Positions 45,374-54,435 of a stretch of DNA of 64,000 bases are shown piece by piece (position 1 is the stretch's first letter; each line of letters opens with the position of its first letter). The DNA is taken from positions 51,623 through 115,622 of the forward strand of contig JALDRK010000010.1 of NCBI GenBank assembly GCA_031315915.1. The letters run 5' to 3'. Source of the DNA: Nitrospirales bacterium. GTDB taxonomy: Bacteria > Nitrospirota > Nitrospiria > Nitrospirales > UBA8639. Position numbers and translations under genes: made by a program. The notes under the pieces are model-generated. The model saw only the letters and a program-made list of their open reading frames with translations, did not search any database and was not told where the DNA came from.

Positions 45374-46177
45374 TTGCCCGAAGCTCTTACCTACTTACAA
45401 TTCGGCCTGGCCCTGCTTTCGGGAGGACTGGTGGGCCTCCTCCTGGGCGCGACCGGAGGCGGGGGTTCTCTGATTGCCATTCCGCTCCTGGTGTATGTAG
45501 TCGGGCTGCCTGTACAAAAAGCGACAGCTCTTTCCTTGATCGTGGTCGGATGTTCAGCTTTGTTTGGCGCATGGAAAGAGAGTAGGCATCAACACGTACA
45601 CCTCCTCGCCGCCGTCTTATTTAGCTTTACGGGAATGATCGGAGCTTGGGTGGGTGCGCATGGGCACCAACTTGTCCCCGAATCAGTTGTCTTGTTCCTT
45701 TTCGGAAATCTTCTCTTAGTAATCAGCCTCTGGACCTTTTGGCACCAACAAGGCTCGCCTTCCACACTTTCTGCAGTCGGGTGCGCTCAGCATTTTACCT
45801 GGAAATGTGCCTTCAAAGCGTTAGCCATCGGTTGGGGTGTAGGGCTTCTGACCGGTTTTTTCGGGATCGGCGGGGGATTTCTTATTGTACCCACCTTGAT
45901 GTATCTTTTGGAATTTCCTATCCGTGTAGCGATAGGAACATCGTTCCTCATTATTTCTCTCATTTCCTTGGGAGGAGTCATCGGCCATTTGAATATGGCT
46001 CATTTACATATTCTGATCACGGGCCTCCTGCTTGCCGGTAGTTTTCTGGGTCTTTGGTTTGGGTCGCACCTCACACGAAAGGTTTCAACGGCTCATTTGA
46101 GGAAAGGGGTCGCTGCGGTGATCGGATTAGTGGGGTTAGGTCTGCTTCTTGATAATGGCCTGGCCTTATTGGGTTAG
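45374..46177 (+). CDS. TauE/SafE-family anion exporter
   Basis: 267 residues with about eight hydrophobic helices arranged as two repeats. Both repeats have the family motif: GLLLGATGGGGSLIAIPLL with KATALSLIVVG, and GLLTGFFGIGGGFLIVP with VAIGTSFLIISL. TauE-type proteins export sulfite or sulfoacetate. The TTG start at 45374 is the only one matching the N-terminus. The position after the sulfite dehydrogenase region supports sulfite export, though substrate is inferred. Confidence 0.85.
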   Translation: MPEALTYLQFGLALLSGGLVGLLLGATGGGGSLIAIPLLVYVVGLPVQKATALSLIVVGCSALFGAWKESRHQHVHLLAAVLFSFTGMIGAWVGAHGHQLVPESVVLFLFGNLLLVISLWTFWHQQGSPSTLSAVGCAQHFTWKCAFKALAIGWGVGLLTGFFGIGGGFLIVPTLMYLLEFPIRVAIGTSFLIISLISLGGVIGHLNMAHLHILITGLLLAGSFLGLWFGSHLTRKVSTAHLRKGVAAVIGLVGLGLLLDNGLALLG

Positions 46178-46199
46178 TCGCTCTCTCTCAAATTAGAAA

Positions 46200-47264
46200 C
46201 TACGATTTTTTTTCGGTTGAACCTGAACGAAACAAGACCATCACATCCCCTTCTTGGAGACGTTCCCCGTTTTGAAACTCCCAGGGGGACATGACCGTAT
46301 TCTGCCGATATACCCGGAGAAGCACATTCGGTTGCAAATCCATAGCCGTTTTTCCCTTGTCTTGCTCCCCAACTTTTTGTTCCACAATATTGACATGCCC
46401 GCCGGCAGTCAAAAAATCTTTCAAATAATCGGCCAGATACTTCTGATCCACCGCAGCCGCCAGCATATAGCCTCCATAGGTCGAGGGCGAAATAATGGCA
46501 TTGGCCCCTCCCTGTCGAAACAGCTTGACATTTTCTTCCTCACTGGCACTGACAATAACCCGGCATTGAGAATTCAAGTGTCTGATCGTCAATAAAATGA
46601 GTGCATTGGTGTCATCCCTTCCTGTGGCAACAATGACCGCCTTCGCACTCTCTAATAGGGCGCCATGTTGCAAGAGCCCCTCCTGTGTCGCATCACCTTT
46701 GAGTGCCACGACTCCCAGCTCCCCTGCTGCCCTGACTCGGTCTTCCCTAGGTTCCACGACTAAAATATGTTCAGGATCAGTACCTTTGGCCAACAATTCT
46801 TTTACGGAGGCATACCCGGTATGCCCAAAACCGCACACTACCACATGTTCATGTAAATTGTTTTGTAGTTTTGCCATTCGATAGACCTCGGTAAATTGGC
46901 GAAGGGCCAACTGATACGCTGTGCCCAAAAAGATCAGGAAAATGAAAATTCTGATAGGCGTGACGACGAGTGCATCAATCAATCGAGCCCTGGTGGTCAC
47001 CGGGGTAATATCCCCATATCCCACAGTCGTGACTGTCACCATGGTAAAATACACGACATCGGCAAACGTTATTTCTCCATCAAGTTGATCATGTAACCCA
47101 TCCCGGTCAATCCACAACACTCCAATTAACAACACGAATAAAAACAGGACTATTGCTGAACGCAACAGGAGGGTACGCCTGGGATCCAGATCCGTGGGCA
47201 TGTAGACCACCCGACGGAAAAAGAGACGTGAAGCACTGGAAGACGTTCTGGTTTTGATACTCAC
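46200..47264 (-). CDS. Ligand-gated potassium channel with RCK domain
   Basis: 354 residues. Two transmembrane helices bracket the pore helix and selectivity filter TVGYGD. The cytoplasmic part has an RCK/TrkA-N domain with VVVCGFGHTGYASVKEL and HILVVEPREDRV, then a C-terminal TrkA-C-like segment. It passes K+ under control of a nucleotide or ion. It converges with the TauE gene and is downstream of the DASS symporter on the same strand. Confidence 0.9.
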   Translation of the reverse strand: MSIKTRTSSSASRLFFRRVVYMPTDLDPRRTLLLRSAIVLFLFVLLIGVLWIDRDGLHDQLDGEITFADVVYFTMVTVTTVGYGDITPVTTRARLIDALVVTPIRIFIFLIFLGTAYQLALRQFTEVYRMAKLQNNLHEHVVVCGFGHTGYASVKELLAKGTDPEHILVVEPREDRVRAAGELGVVALKGDATQEGLLQHGALLESAKAVIVATGRDDTNALILLTIRHLNSQCRVIVSASEEENVKLFRQGGANAIISPSTYGGYMLAAAVDQKYLADYLKDFLTAGGHVNIVEQKVGEQDKGKTAMDLQPNVLLRVYRQNTVMSPWEFQNGERLQEGDVMVLFRSGSTEKKS

Positions 47265-47536
47265 GTCAGGGTTCCACCCAATGCCCCTAAGGCACCGGAG
47301 TTGTTATTTGAGCTGGAAAACGATCGGTTGTGTAGAAATTTTTCATAGAAGCTTTTCAGAAGGAAACTCTTTGGGATCAGAGTGAAGCTCCTCGTTTGAA
47401 GGGCAGGGCTTCTGAAAAACCTCACGCCATGCTTTTGCTTCCACTTCGCTACGGGCTGCCATTCATCCCCATGCAAAGCAACGGGTTTTCTGGCAAGTTT
47501 AGTAACTTTTTTCTTCTAAATTTTTATTACTCGCTT

Positions 47537-49360
47537 TCATTGAGGTACCAACGGCCATACGCTGGATAACAAGGGGATCCCTACTAATACAATCAACAAC
47601 TCTAAGGGCAGCCCTATCCGCCAATAGTCCCCGAAACGATATCCGCCGGGACCCATAACCAGCAAATTATTCTGATGCCCGATGGGGGTCAGAAAGGCAC
47701 AGGAGGCCCCAATGGCCACAGCCATTAAAAACGGATCAGGGTGAACGCCTAAACTTTGTGCGACGGCCACACTCAACGGGGCCATGACCACCGCTGTAGC
47801 GGCATTGTTCATGACATCGGATAACATCATCGTGAAGACCATGATGACCCCTAGAAGCACAACCGGAGGAAACCCAATCGTGAGATCGATTAATAATTTT
47901 GCTAGTATCGTACTCACGCCACTGTGCTCTATGGCCCGGCCAATGGGAATCATTGCCCCCAGCAACACCAACACCGGCCAGTCTATGGATTGATACACGT
48001 CTCTGGGGGAGACAATCGAGAGCAACACCATCGCCAAAGCCGCCCCGGTGAGGGCAATGGGCAATTCCAGGATTCCCAGCAGGGAAATAACCAGGCTCAA
48101 CCCGAATATTCCCCCGGCCCACCATGCAAGCTGTGGTTTGCTTAATTGAATGCCCCGCTCGGCCAAGGGCAGACACCCCAGTAATCCGATGACCTCGAAA
48201 ATTCGTTCTTTGTCTCCTTGCAGGAGCAGGACATCGCCTGCCTTGAAGCGAAATTCTTTTAAACGACCCCGGTAGGGAGTGCCCTGACGGGAAACCCCTA
48301 ATAAGATGACGCCAAATCGACTTTGGAGTTTGAGGCTTCCGGCCAACCGACCGACCAACCAAGACCGGTCTGGAGGAACTACCGCTTCTAAAAGAGTTTC
48401 CGCTTCTTTTTTCTTCGTGCCCGTCTGTCCTTCAGCTTCCTTCACCTCCTCTTGGGGTTGGGTCCCCGTTAATTCCAACCCCAAAGCCGACACAAATTTG
48501 TTCATCCCCTGAGGCCCGGCCTCCAGAATGAGAACATCTCCTTCCTGAATTCGTTCCCGCCAGGCGGCGCCACGAATGGACTGCTCACCCCGAATCAACC
48601 CAATGATTTGCACATCCGAGTCGTCAGTGGCGGCCTCCAATTCGATGAGAGACTTTCCGACGGCTTTGGATCCTGGGACCACTTGTCCTTCCGTCACATA
48701 TTCTTGAATCTGAAAAAGGTCTTGTGGAGCATTTTTGCTGCGACGGGCACGTGGAATAAAGTGCCACCCAATGAAGGCCACGAAGACAATCCCCACCAAG
48801 GCGACGATACCCCCTACGGGGGTAAAATCAAACATGGAGAATGGTTGCCCGGTAAGATCTGCCCGGTAATTGGCAACGATGATATTGGGTGGAGTGCCAA
48901 TGAGCGTTACCATCCCCCCTAAGATGCTCCCGAAGGCTAAAGGCATTAACACTACGGCAGGAGAGCGTTTGGCTTCAATGGAGGACTGCATGGCGACGGG
49001 CATCAGTAAGGCGAGAGCTCCTACATTATTCATGACAGTGGAAATGAGCCCTCCCAAAGTGGACAATACCGCCACATGAAGTGAAGGAGAACGTGTGGCG
49101 ACTCTGACATATCGGGTGAGAGCCGCAACGGCTCCGGCGTTACTCAGAGCTTTACTGATAATTAAGACCGCCGCCACAGTGATCACCGCTGGATGGCCGA
49201 ATCCCAAAAAGGCTTCGTCAGACGGGACCAGCCCTCCTATTACAGCCAGAAGTAGGGCTGTAAGGGCGACAAGGTCATACCGCCATCGTTCCCATATAAA
49301 CAAAACGAGCAGCCCTGCAAGCAGGGCAAGGAGCATGAGTTGGTGGCTGGTAAAAATCAA
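47537..49360 (-). CDS. DASS (SLC13-like) anion symporter with two TrkA-C domains
   Basis: 607 residues. Two sets of transmembrane helices with the DASS motifs (STVMNNVGALALLMP, GTPPNIIVANYR, and in the second half SDVMNNAATAVVMAPLS and TPIGHQNNLLVMGPGGY) surround a central cytoplasmic segment of two RCK-C/TrkA-C domains (EGDVLILEAGPQG; AGDVLLLQGDKERIFE). The group imports sulfate or dicarboxylates. The start is a TTG at 49360 with AGGA five bases before. A palindrome lies 39 bases upstream (49399). Confidence 0.85.
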   Translation of the reverse strand: MIFTSHQLMLLALLAGLLVLFIWERWRYDLVALTALLLAVIGGLVPSDEAFLGFGHPAVITVAAVLIISKALSNAGAVAALTRYVRVATRSPSLHVAVLSTLGGLISTVMNNVGALALLMPVAMQSSIEAKRSPAVVLMPLAFGSILGGMVTLIGTPPNIIVANYRADLTGQPFSMFDFTPVGGIVALVGIVFVAFIGWHFIPRARRSKNAPQDLFQIQEYVTEGQVVPGSKAVGKSLIELEAATDDSDVQIIGLIRGEQSIRGAAWRERIQEGDVLILEAGPQGMNKFVSALGLELTGTQPQEEVKEAEGQTGTKKKEAETLLEAVVPPDRSWLVGRLAGSLKLQSRFGVILLGVSRQGTPYRGRLKEFRFKAGDVLLLQGDKERIFEVIGLLGCLPLAERGIQLSKPQLAWWAGGIFGLSLVISLLGILELPIALTGAALAMVLLSIVSPRDVYQSIDWPVLVLLGAMIPIGRAIEHSGVSTILAKLLIDLTIGFPPVVLLGVIMVFTMMLSDVMNNAATAVVMAPLSVAVAQSLGVHPDPFLMAVAIGASCAFLTPIGHQNNLLVMGPGGYRFGDYWRIGLPLELLIVLVGIPLLSSVWPLVPQ

Positions 49361-49823
49361 CTGTTTCCTAATAATAAGGAAGAAAAACGCAGGTAGATAG
49401 TTGGTGGAACCACCAACTGATTAAAACAAGATCCTCAGAGAAACTCAAATAGTCCTCCTTGAATCTTTTTTGGAAAGAACTATATAGAATCCAGGGAGGT
49501 TAAAAACGGAAAACGGGGTTTTGCCGGCTAGGAAACATTACCCACAGAATGAGGTTGGGGAAACACAGCTAAAACACCATATTTATCAGGGATTGGCAAA
49601 ACAACGGGAAGACTAAAAGGAAAGAATAAAAAACCATGCTCGGCAAGGCCGGAAGAGAACGTCTTCGTTATTTCACTCGCTTAAAAAACGTCAAAAATGC
49701 CAACAAGATAATCACGTCTTGACACCCTAGAGGGCCTCTCCTCTTCGTCGTTTAGGTAATGGGGGGGCCAGCACAAAAACTCCCACGAATGCTCTTAAAG
49801 GCCTATTACATCCTTTCAGCCAG
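49361..49823. other. 463-bp intergenic region
   Basis: It lies between the DASS symporter start and zinc-ribbon B. Apart from the palindrome at 49399-49418, no gene or RNA was seen. It holds the promoter of the symporter on the minus strand. Confidence 0.4.
49399..49418. promoter_or_regulatory. Palindromic operator-like site upstream of the DASS symporter
   Basis: AGTTGGTGG, AA, CCACCAACT is a perfect 9-bp inverted repeat, about 40 bases upstream of the symporter start. No T-run follows, so an operator is more likely than a terminator. Confidence 0.5.
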
Positions 49824-50051
49824 TTAGGCCGTCAAACGAGCAACAGGAGTTCGGGGTGCGCGTCGCAGCCGCTTCCGAAAAGGGAGGACCGGCGCCGGCA
49901 AATGCCCATCACGATGTTGGTTAATAACGGGATCCGTGAGATTTCCACACATAACACACCGATAAGCTCTAATCCAAAGTTCTCCCATCCCTCCCTTCAC
50001 ATCCAAACAATCATCCACAACCATGAGTCCATTACATCGTGCACAATTCAT
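49824..50051 (-). CDS. 75-residue zinc-ribbon protein B
   Basis: MNCARCNG at the start and YRCVMCGN give two CxxC pairs, then INQHRDGH, followed by an Arg-rich tail (FRKRLRRAPRTPVAR). AAGGAGGGG precedes ATG 50051. It is related to the 60-residue protein at 33157. A perfect palindrome (50112-50130) lies about 60 bases upstream. Confidence 0.7.
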   Translation of the reverse strand: MNCARCNGLMVVDDCLDVKGGMGELWIRAYRCVMCGNLTDPVINQHRDGHLPAPVLPFRKRLRRAPRTPVARLTA

Positions 50052-50111
50052 AATCTTCCCCTCCTTGTGAAAGCCTCCTGCTTCCTTCGATTTCAATACA
50101 TGTGCAAATGC

Positions 50112-50130
50112 ATCACGTGTGCCACGTGAT
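50112..50130. promoter_or_regulatory. Palindromic site upstream of zinc-ribbon B
   Basis: ATCACGTG, TGC, CACGTGAT forms a perfect 8-bp inverted repeat with a three-base spacer, 61 bases upstream of the start of the zinc-ribbon B gene. The form suggests a dimeric regulator binding site. Confidence 0.5.
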
Positions 50131-50332
50131 CAATGGACCTGAAAAAACCAGTGTTAAGGACAAAAATGAATGCGGGAAATGAAGAATTTGGCGGAATATA
50201 TTTTTATGAATTTGGCGAGTGTACAATATTTTGTATGATTTTGACAAATACCCCCATGCATTTTGATGGGAACATCCACTCACTATTGAAAAAATTGGTG
50301 CTGGTCTTTAGAGGAAAGGGGACCGATGGAAA

Positions 50333-51490
50333 TTACCACTTCAGATGCAACCGGCGATTACCAGGAGTATCAATAGAAACTGTAGGAGAACTTGGCAATC
50401 TGTGGGAAATTTTGACAGGCTCAGTCGCATCCCCTATCCCTGGACCAACCGGCAGTCCCTTGGTCTGGAAGATTAAGACATCGAAGGCGGAACCCAGCTG
50501 AGTTGCTTTGGTTAACACATTCACTTCGTGTTCGATGACGGCCAATGCCTTCTCATCCTTGGCATAACTGTGAATACCAAGATTTGTTAACCAACTTCCC
50601 TGAGACAATAGCGTCCCTCCATCAAAACCGACAGCTTGGGCTTCGTGACTGACGGCCGTAAAATCCACGTCTGCCGTCAAATCTTGCTCACCTGGGGCAT
50701 AAAAGAAGTCATAAATTTGATGCTGGCGGTAATACGACCGAAGAGTTCCATTGCGTCGTTGAAATGAATACAGATTTGATGCCGTATCTCCGTAATCAAT
50801 AAAAATGAGGTAGCCAGGATCCACAATCGATCCTAATTTTTGAAAAACAGATCGCAATTCGAGACAAACCTCTCCCACCTGTCCGCGTCCCAATGATATA
50901 TGTAACTCATTAAGTTTGGCTTGCAAAGCCGGAGTGGATGGAGGCTGAAGGATTTCAAACAATTCACCGTCTTCATCCAGATCGACAAAAAATTCCAGTA
51001 CGTTTCCCTGGCCAATGCCCATAACCTTGTGCACCGGCAAGGCATCGAGAATCTCATTGCCAAATACCACAGTGGGACCCGACGGGACTTGCATCAAGTC
51101 TTCTACAGTTTGGAGCCCAGCCTCGTTCTGTCTGACTCGTAATCCTGAACTGAGGTCCACCACGACATAGTTTCGTTGACCACCTAAGAAATTTACAATG
51201 GATTTTCCTAACTGCCCGGTACCTCCACCTAGTTCCAGGATCCGCGTATTTGCGCCAAGAATGTCATCAACCTGTTTGACTGCTTGGGCTAATGCGAATG
51301 CAAACGCGGGAAATTTGACGTTTGTGTCAAACGGACCTTCTGGAGACCCGATGCTAGGCCCTTGGGTATAGAAACCATGGGTGGGGTCGTAGAGACAGAC
51401 TGCCATGAATTCTCGAAAAGTCATGGAGCCTTCTGACCGGATGCGGTCTTTGATAAGACGTGATAAGACGGTGTCCTTTCGTTGGACCAC
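50333..51490 (-). CDS. MidA/NDUFAF7-family SAM-dependent methyltransferase
   Basis: 385 residues from GTG 51490. Family blocks include GSMTFREFMAVCLYDPTHGFY, ILELGGGTGQLGKSIV (SAM site), VVVDLSSGLR, VFGNEILDALPVH and GYLIFIDYGD. MidA methylates an Arg of a complex I subunit in mitochondria; bacterial relatives are less studied. The longest open frame begins at 51526 inside an intrinsic terminator, so a start downstream of it (GTG 51490 or TTG 51496) is taken. The C-terminus runs to PGNRRLHLKW. Confidence 0.8.
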   Translation of the reverse strand: MVQRKDTVLSRLIKDRIRSEGSMTFREFMAVCLYDPTHGFYTQGPSIGSPEGPFDTNVKFPAFAFALAQAVKQVDDILGANTRILELGGGTGQLGKSIVNFLGGQRNYVVVDLSSGLRVRQNEAGLQTVEDLMQVPSGPTVVFGNEILDALPVHKVMGIGQGNVLEFFVDLDEDGELFEILQPPSTPALQAKLNELHISLGRGQVGEVCLELRSVFQKLGSIVDPGYLIFIDYGDTASNLYSFQRRNGTLRSYYRQHQIYDFFYAPGEQDLTADVDFTAVSHEAQAVGFDGGTLLSQGSWLTNLGIHSYAKDEKALAVIEHEVNVLTKATQLGSAFDVLIFQTKGLPVGPGIGDATEPVKISHRLPSSPTVSIDTPGNRRLHLKW

Positions 51491-51502
51491 AATCAATACT
51501 TT

Positions 51503-51530
51503 AAAAAAAAAGGGGGTGCAAAGCACCCCC
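51503..51530 (-). terminator. Intrinsic terminator
   Basis: On the minus strand GGGGGTGC, TTT, GCACCCCC is followed by a run of nine T. It ends the transcript of the 117-residue secreted protein gene. Confidence 0.9.
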
Positions 51531-51577
51531 TTCTCCTAATCGATAGAGTGTATGTACGATACTAAACGTATCAGACT

Positions 51578-51931
51578 TTACTTAATAACAGTTGATGCGG
51601 CCCCTGCCGGATTCGGAGTAACTTTATTGAGAGGACCTTCAACTTCCGGTAATCGCCCAGCACCCATGGACTTTTGAATCCTGGCGCGGTTCGGGTCTTC
51701 TACGTCGTTCATGACGGCTTTGGAGCCAAATTCCTGCGCCGCCTGCAAGGTTCCACCGCCTACCGCATTTGTTTGGCCAGGATCATTGGCAGTGCTTTGT
51801 CCTGTTGCAGGAGATGTTCCCTTGGCAGGATACCCTGGATGGGCAGGCAACAAACCCGGATTGGCGAATGCCATTGACAGGGTAAAGGCGCTCACACCCA
51901 ACGTCCCAAGAAGAATTCCAATCCCTTTCAT
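51578..51931 (-). CDS. Small secreted protein, unknown function
   Basis: 117 residues. AAAGGAG precedes the ATG. A signal peptide (GILLGTLGVSAFTLSMAFA) is followed by a Pro/Gly/Ala/Thr-rich, probably disordered region (PAHPGYPAKGTSPATGQ) and a short ordered piece (LQAAQEFGSKAVMNDVEDPN). No family was recognised. A strong terminator follows, so it is probably a single-gene unit. Confidence 0.6.
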   Translation of the reverse strand: MKGIGILLGTLGVSAFTLSMAFANPGLLPAHPGYPAKGTSPATGQSTANDPGQTNAVGGGTLQAAQEFGSKAVMNDVEDPNRARIQKSMGAGRLPEVEGPLNKVTPNPAGAASTVIK

Positions 51932-52095
51932 AAGACCGCTCCTTTGTTGGTTATGACAGTGAAATTATAGCGTCGGAACTTTTCAATTTGACGTGCTTTC
52001 CATAGTAAGGAACCGGAATCTTATTCAGATTGACCCGATGTGTCAAGCATTTAGGGAAAAATGTCAAGAAATCAATATTCTAAACACCTGAGACT

Positions 52096-53898
52096 TCAGC
52101 GGGTCCGGCGCATGGGACGACGAGCACGATACGGGGTCCGCGTACGGGGAGGAGGCATACGAATGGTTACCGTCGTGCCCTGGTCTTGAGCACTCTCAAT
52201 GGTAATTTGTCCACCATGCTCCTCTACCACCTTCTTCACAGTAGCCAGCCCCAATCCGGTCCCTGAACGTTTAGTCGTGAAATAAGGTTCAAATACCTTA
52301 TCCACCAATTCAGGGGGTATCGGAACTCCGTCATTTGCAATAGTGATTTGAAGGTCTTGTTTCCTCGCACGTGTCAGCATAACTTCAATTTTCAAATGTC
52401 CGCCCGGTGACATGGCTTCAATGGCATTTTTAAATATACAAAGAAACACATGTTGCATTTTAGCCTCATCCCACCGAACCTGGGCCATTCTAGAGGGTAC
52501 CTTTTTCATAACCTCAATACGGTTCACGCGGAGATCTGTGGAGACCAATGACAAAGCCACTTCGATTAAATCTTGAACCCGGCACATCCGGCGATCTAAC
52601 TCTACAGGCTTGGCAAAATCGAGAATTTCATTGAGAACCGTTTCCAAACGGATCATGTCTCGCATCGCATTTTCGATCCGGGTCTGCGAATCAAAATCCA
52701 AATGGGCATCCGTGGTAATTTCTTCCAATTGAGCTCTGACAAATCCTATGGGCTCCCTGATCTCAGTGGCCAAAAATGAGCTCACCTCTTGTAATGCCGC
52801 ACGACGCTCCTCTTTCCTGACATCCCCCGGTTGAGCGGAGATGCCCACTCCACCTTCTTCCCGCGGCTTGGGAGCAAGCGGTACAGGTTCCATCGCCGAC
52901 AGTTGAGAGGAGGTGTCTTCAAAGAACTCGAGAAAGCGATTTGTAATGGATTCAAGGGTTTTCGGATCGGCCGAAATGGCCGTAAACTGATCCGCTTGCT
53001 TGGAAGCCAACGTTAAGGTCCCGGCCACACGACCCCGGTCAAACAACGGCACAACCAGTGTGGAAGCAAACCGATCTCGGTACAATTGCTTGTAATCATG
53101 AAAACGACCTTGCGTGGACGCTAGATTGTTGTCGCATCGAAATTTTCTATGCCGAACGGCCCAACCAGACGCTGAATCTTCCAAGGAGAGATGTTGTCCG
53201 GGGTTCAGATCACGTTTCTGAGTGCCAAAAACCCCCAAAATTTCCAGAGTGGCGGCCAGCGGATCATAAATCGTCACCCATCCCCGCTCAAAAGAGAGAT
53301 CGGCTTCAACCTCTGCGAGAATATTAGCAACCCGCTCCTGAACATCTGTGTTGGTATAGGTCCTTGAAGATGGAGCTACCCCCTTCTCTCCAGTGGCTGG
53401 AAGCGGTTCATGAGAAACCAGGGCACTTCCCAAAATAACGGAGGACCCAAACAGCCCTGCTTTTTTCACTTCGCTGGTAATATGGGCCACATTGGCCGTC
53501 AGAGTTGCCTTCTCTCGTTTGGAGAGAGGAGAGTTCTCCCGTCGGGCCAGCACCAACGTGCCATACACCCGTCCTCCAAATTTTAACGGAAGGACCAACG
53601 CCACCTTGGTCCCCGGAGTCACCATCCGTATTCGAAGGACATTATCCAAATCCACCCCTTCAGAGGTGTTTTTGGTCGTTCCCCCCTTTAAATCATCTGT
53701 CGATAGACCCCGGAGAACCGCCCGTGTTTCACGAGGTGAAAATCCTCGTGAAACTTGATGGACCAAGGGGCCTCCTTCATGGGTCATGATGGCCACCAGA
53801 ACCGCTTCCATCCCCACTTCATTCACTGCCGAGGTGAGAATCTTTTGAAGGGTACTCTGCTGTTGGGTAGGAACCGTCGATTCAAGAAGATTTGGCAT
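52096..53898 (-). CDS. GAF-domain histidine kinase lacking the phospho-acceptor His
   Basis: 600 residues. Two GAF domains occur at about 15-150 and 180-325. The dimerisation region reads SSFLATEIREPIGF at 373-386, where kinases have a His (usual LAHEIRNPL); here it is Thr378 (codon ACT). The ATPase part appears complete: IFKNAIEAMSP (N box), ANDGVPIPPELVDKVFEPYF, TKRSGTGLGLATVKKVVEEHGG. The last 18 residues are Arg-rich. It may act as a pseudokinase or signal by another residue. No membrane segment is seen. Confidence 0.85.
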   Translation of the reverse strand: MPNLLESTVPTQQQSTLQKILTSAVNEVGMEAVLVAIMTHEGGPLVHQVSRGFSPRETRAVLRGLSTDDLKGGTTKNTSEGVDLDNVLRIRMVTPGTKVALVLPLKFGGRVYGTLVLARRENSPLSKREKATLTANVAHITSEVKKAGLFGSSVILGSALVSHEPLPATGEKGVAPSSRTYTNTDVQERVANILAEVEADLSFERGWVTIYDPLAATLEILGVFGTQKRDLNPGQHLSLEDSASGWAVRHRKFRCDNNLASTQGRFHDYKQLYRDRFASTLVVPLFDRGRVAGTLTLASKQADQFTAISADPKTLESITNRFLEFFEDTSSQLSAMEPVPLAPKPREEGGVGISAQPGDVRKEERRAALQEVSSFLATEIREPIGFVRAQLEEITTDAHLDFDSQTRIENAMRDMIRLETVLNEILDFAKPVELDRRMCRVQDLIEVALSLVSTDLRVNRIEVMKKVPSRMAQVRWDEAKMQHVFLCIFKNAIEAMSPGGHLKIEVMLTRARKQDLQITIANDGVPIPPELVDKVFEPYFTTKRSGTGLGLATVKKVVEEHGGQITIESAQDQGTTVTIRMPPPRTRTPYRARRPMRRTR

Positions 53899-54001
53899 GA
53901 ACCATATACCTTATCGAGAGAGTGTCATCTGACGGAATTGGTGAGTAGAACCACCCGGAAAGGTTTCAGAAGCCTTTTCCCGATATTTTCAGAAAGGAAG
54001 C

Positions 54002-54403
54002 CTAATTGATGTGCCGAATTTTTCGTCCCGACTGACGATTTGTGACAATTTCAATATGCCCCTGTTCGGAAACCCAAAGGTTGGCCACAACACTGACGAA
54101 GCTAATAATCAGGGCTCCCCCCACCGCCGGCCAAAAACCGGTGACGACAAATCCCTTGACCAACCAGGATGCCACCACCAATAAAAACGCATTGATTAAT
54201 ACCATAAACAACCCGAGAGTGACTATGATAAACGGAGCTGAAAGCAGATAAAGAACGGGACGAATAATGGCATTGAGAAATGACAGGATGATAACCGCTA
54301 CGATTCCAGCGACTAACCCATGGACTTCGATACCCGGAACAATTTGACTGGCCAGCAGAACCGCCAGCCCAGTAATCCCGCAACGCCAGAGAAAGCCTTT
54401 CAT
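54002..54403 (-). CDS. DUF360-type (phage holin family 4-like) membrane protein
   Basis: 133 residues with four hydrophobic helices: GITGLAVLLASQIVPGI, LVAGIVAVIILSFLNAIIRPV, SAPFIIVTLGLFMVLINAFLLVV and AVGGALIISFVSVVANLWV. The pattern matches the conserved PF04020 family, which is common in bacterial chromosomes and not evidence of a phage. Function unknown. ATG 54403 follows AAGGAC. It comes 32 bases after cruF. Confidence 0.8.
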   Translation of the reverse strand: MKGFLWRCGITGLAVLLASQIVPGIEVHGLVAGIVAVIILSFLNAIIRPVLYLLSAPFIIVTLGLFMVLINAFLLVVASWLVKGFVVTGFWPAVGGALIISFVSVVANLWVSEQGHIEIVTNRQSGRKIRHIN

Positions 54404-54435
54404 GTCCTTATCATACCGGCGATCCGATGTCTGCC

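Noticed and set aside
47265..47476. 71-codon minus-strand open frame upstream of the K+ channel
   Set aside because: Low-complexity Ser/Asn and Phe/Lys content, no ribosome-binding site, and overlap with the channel N-terminus.
51491..51526. Start of the MidA gene at 51526
   Set aside because: These codons lie within the intrinsic terminator of the upstream gene.
54002..54403. Prophage holin
   Set aside because: The family name mentions phage holin, but the gene is in a chromosomal isoprenoid operon with no phage genes near.
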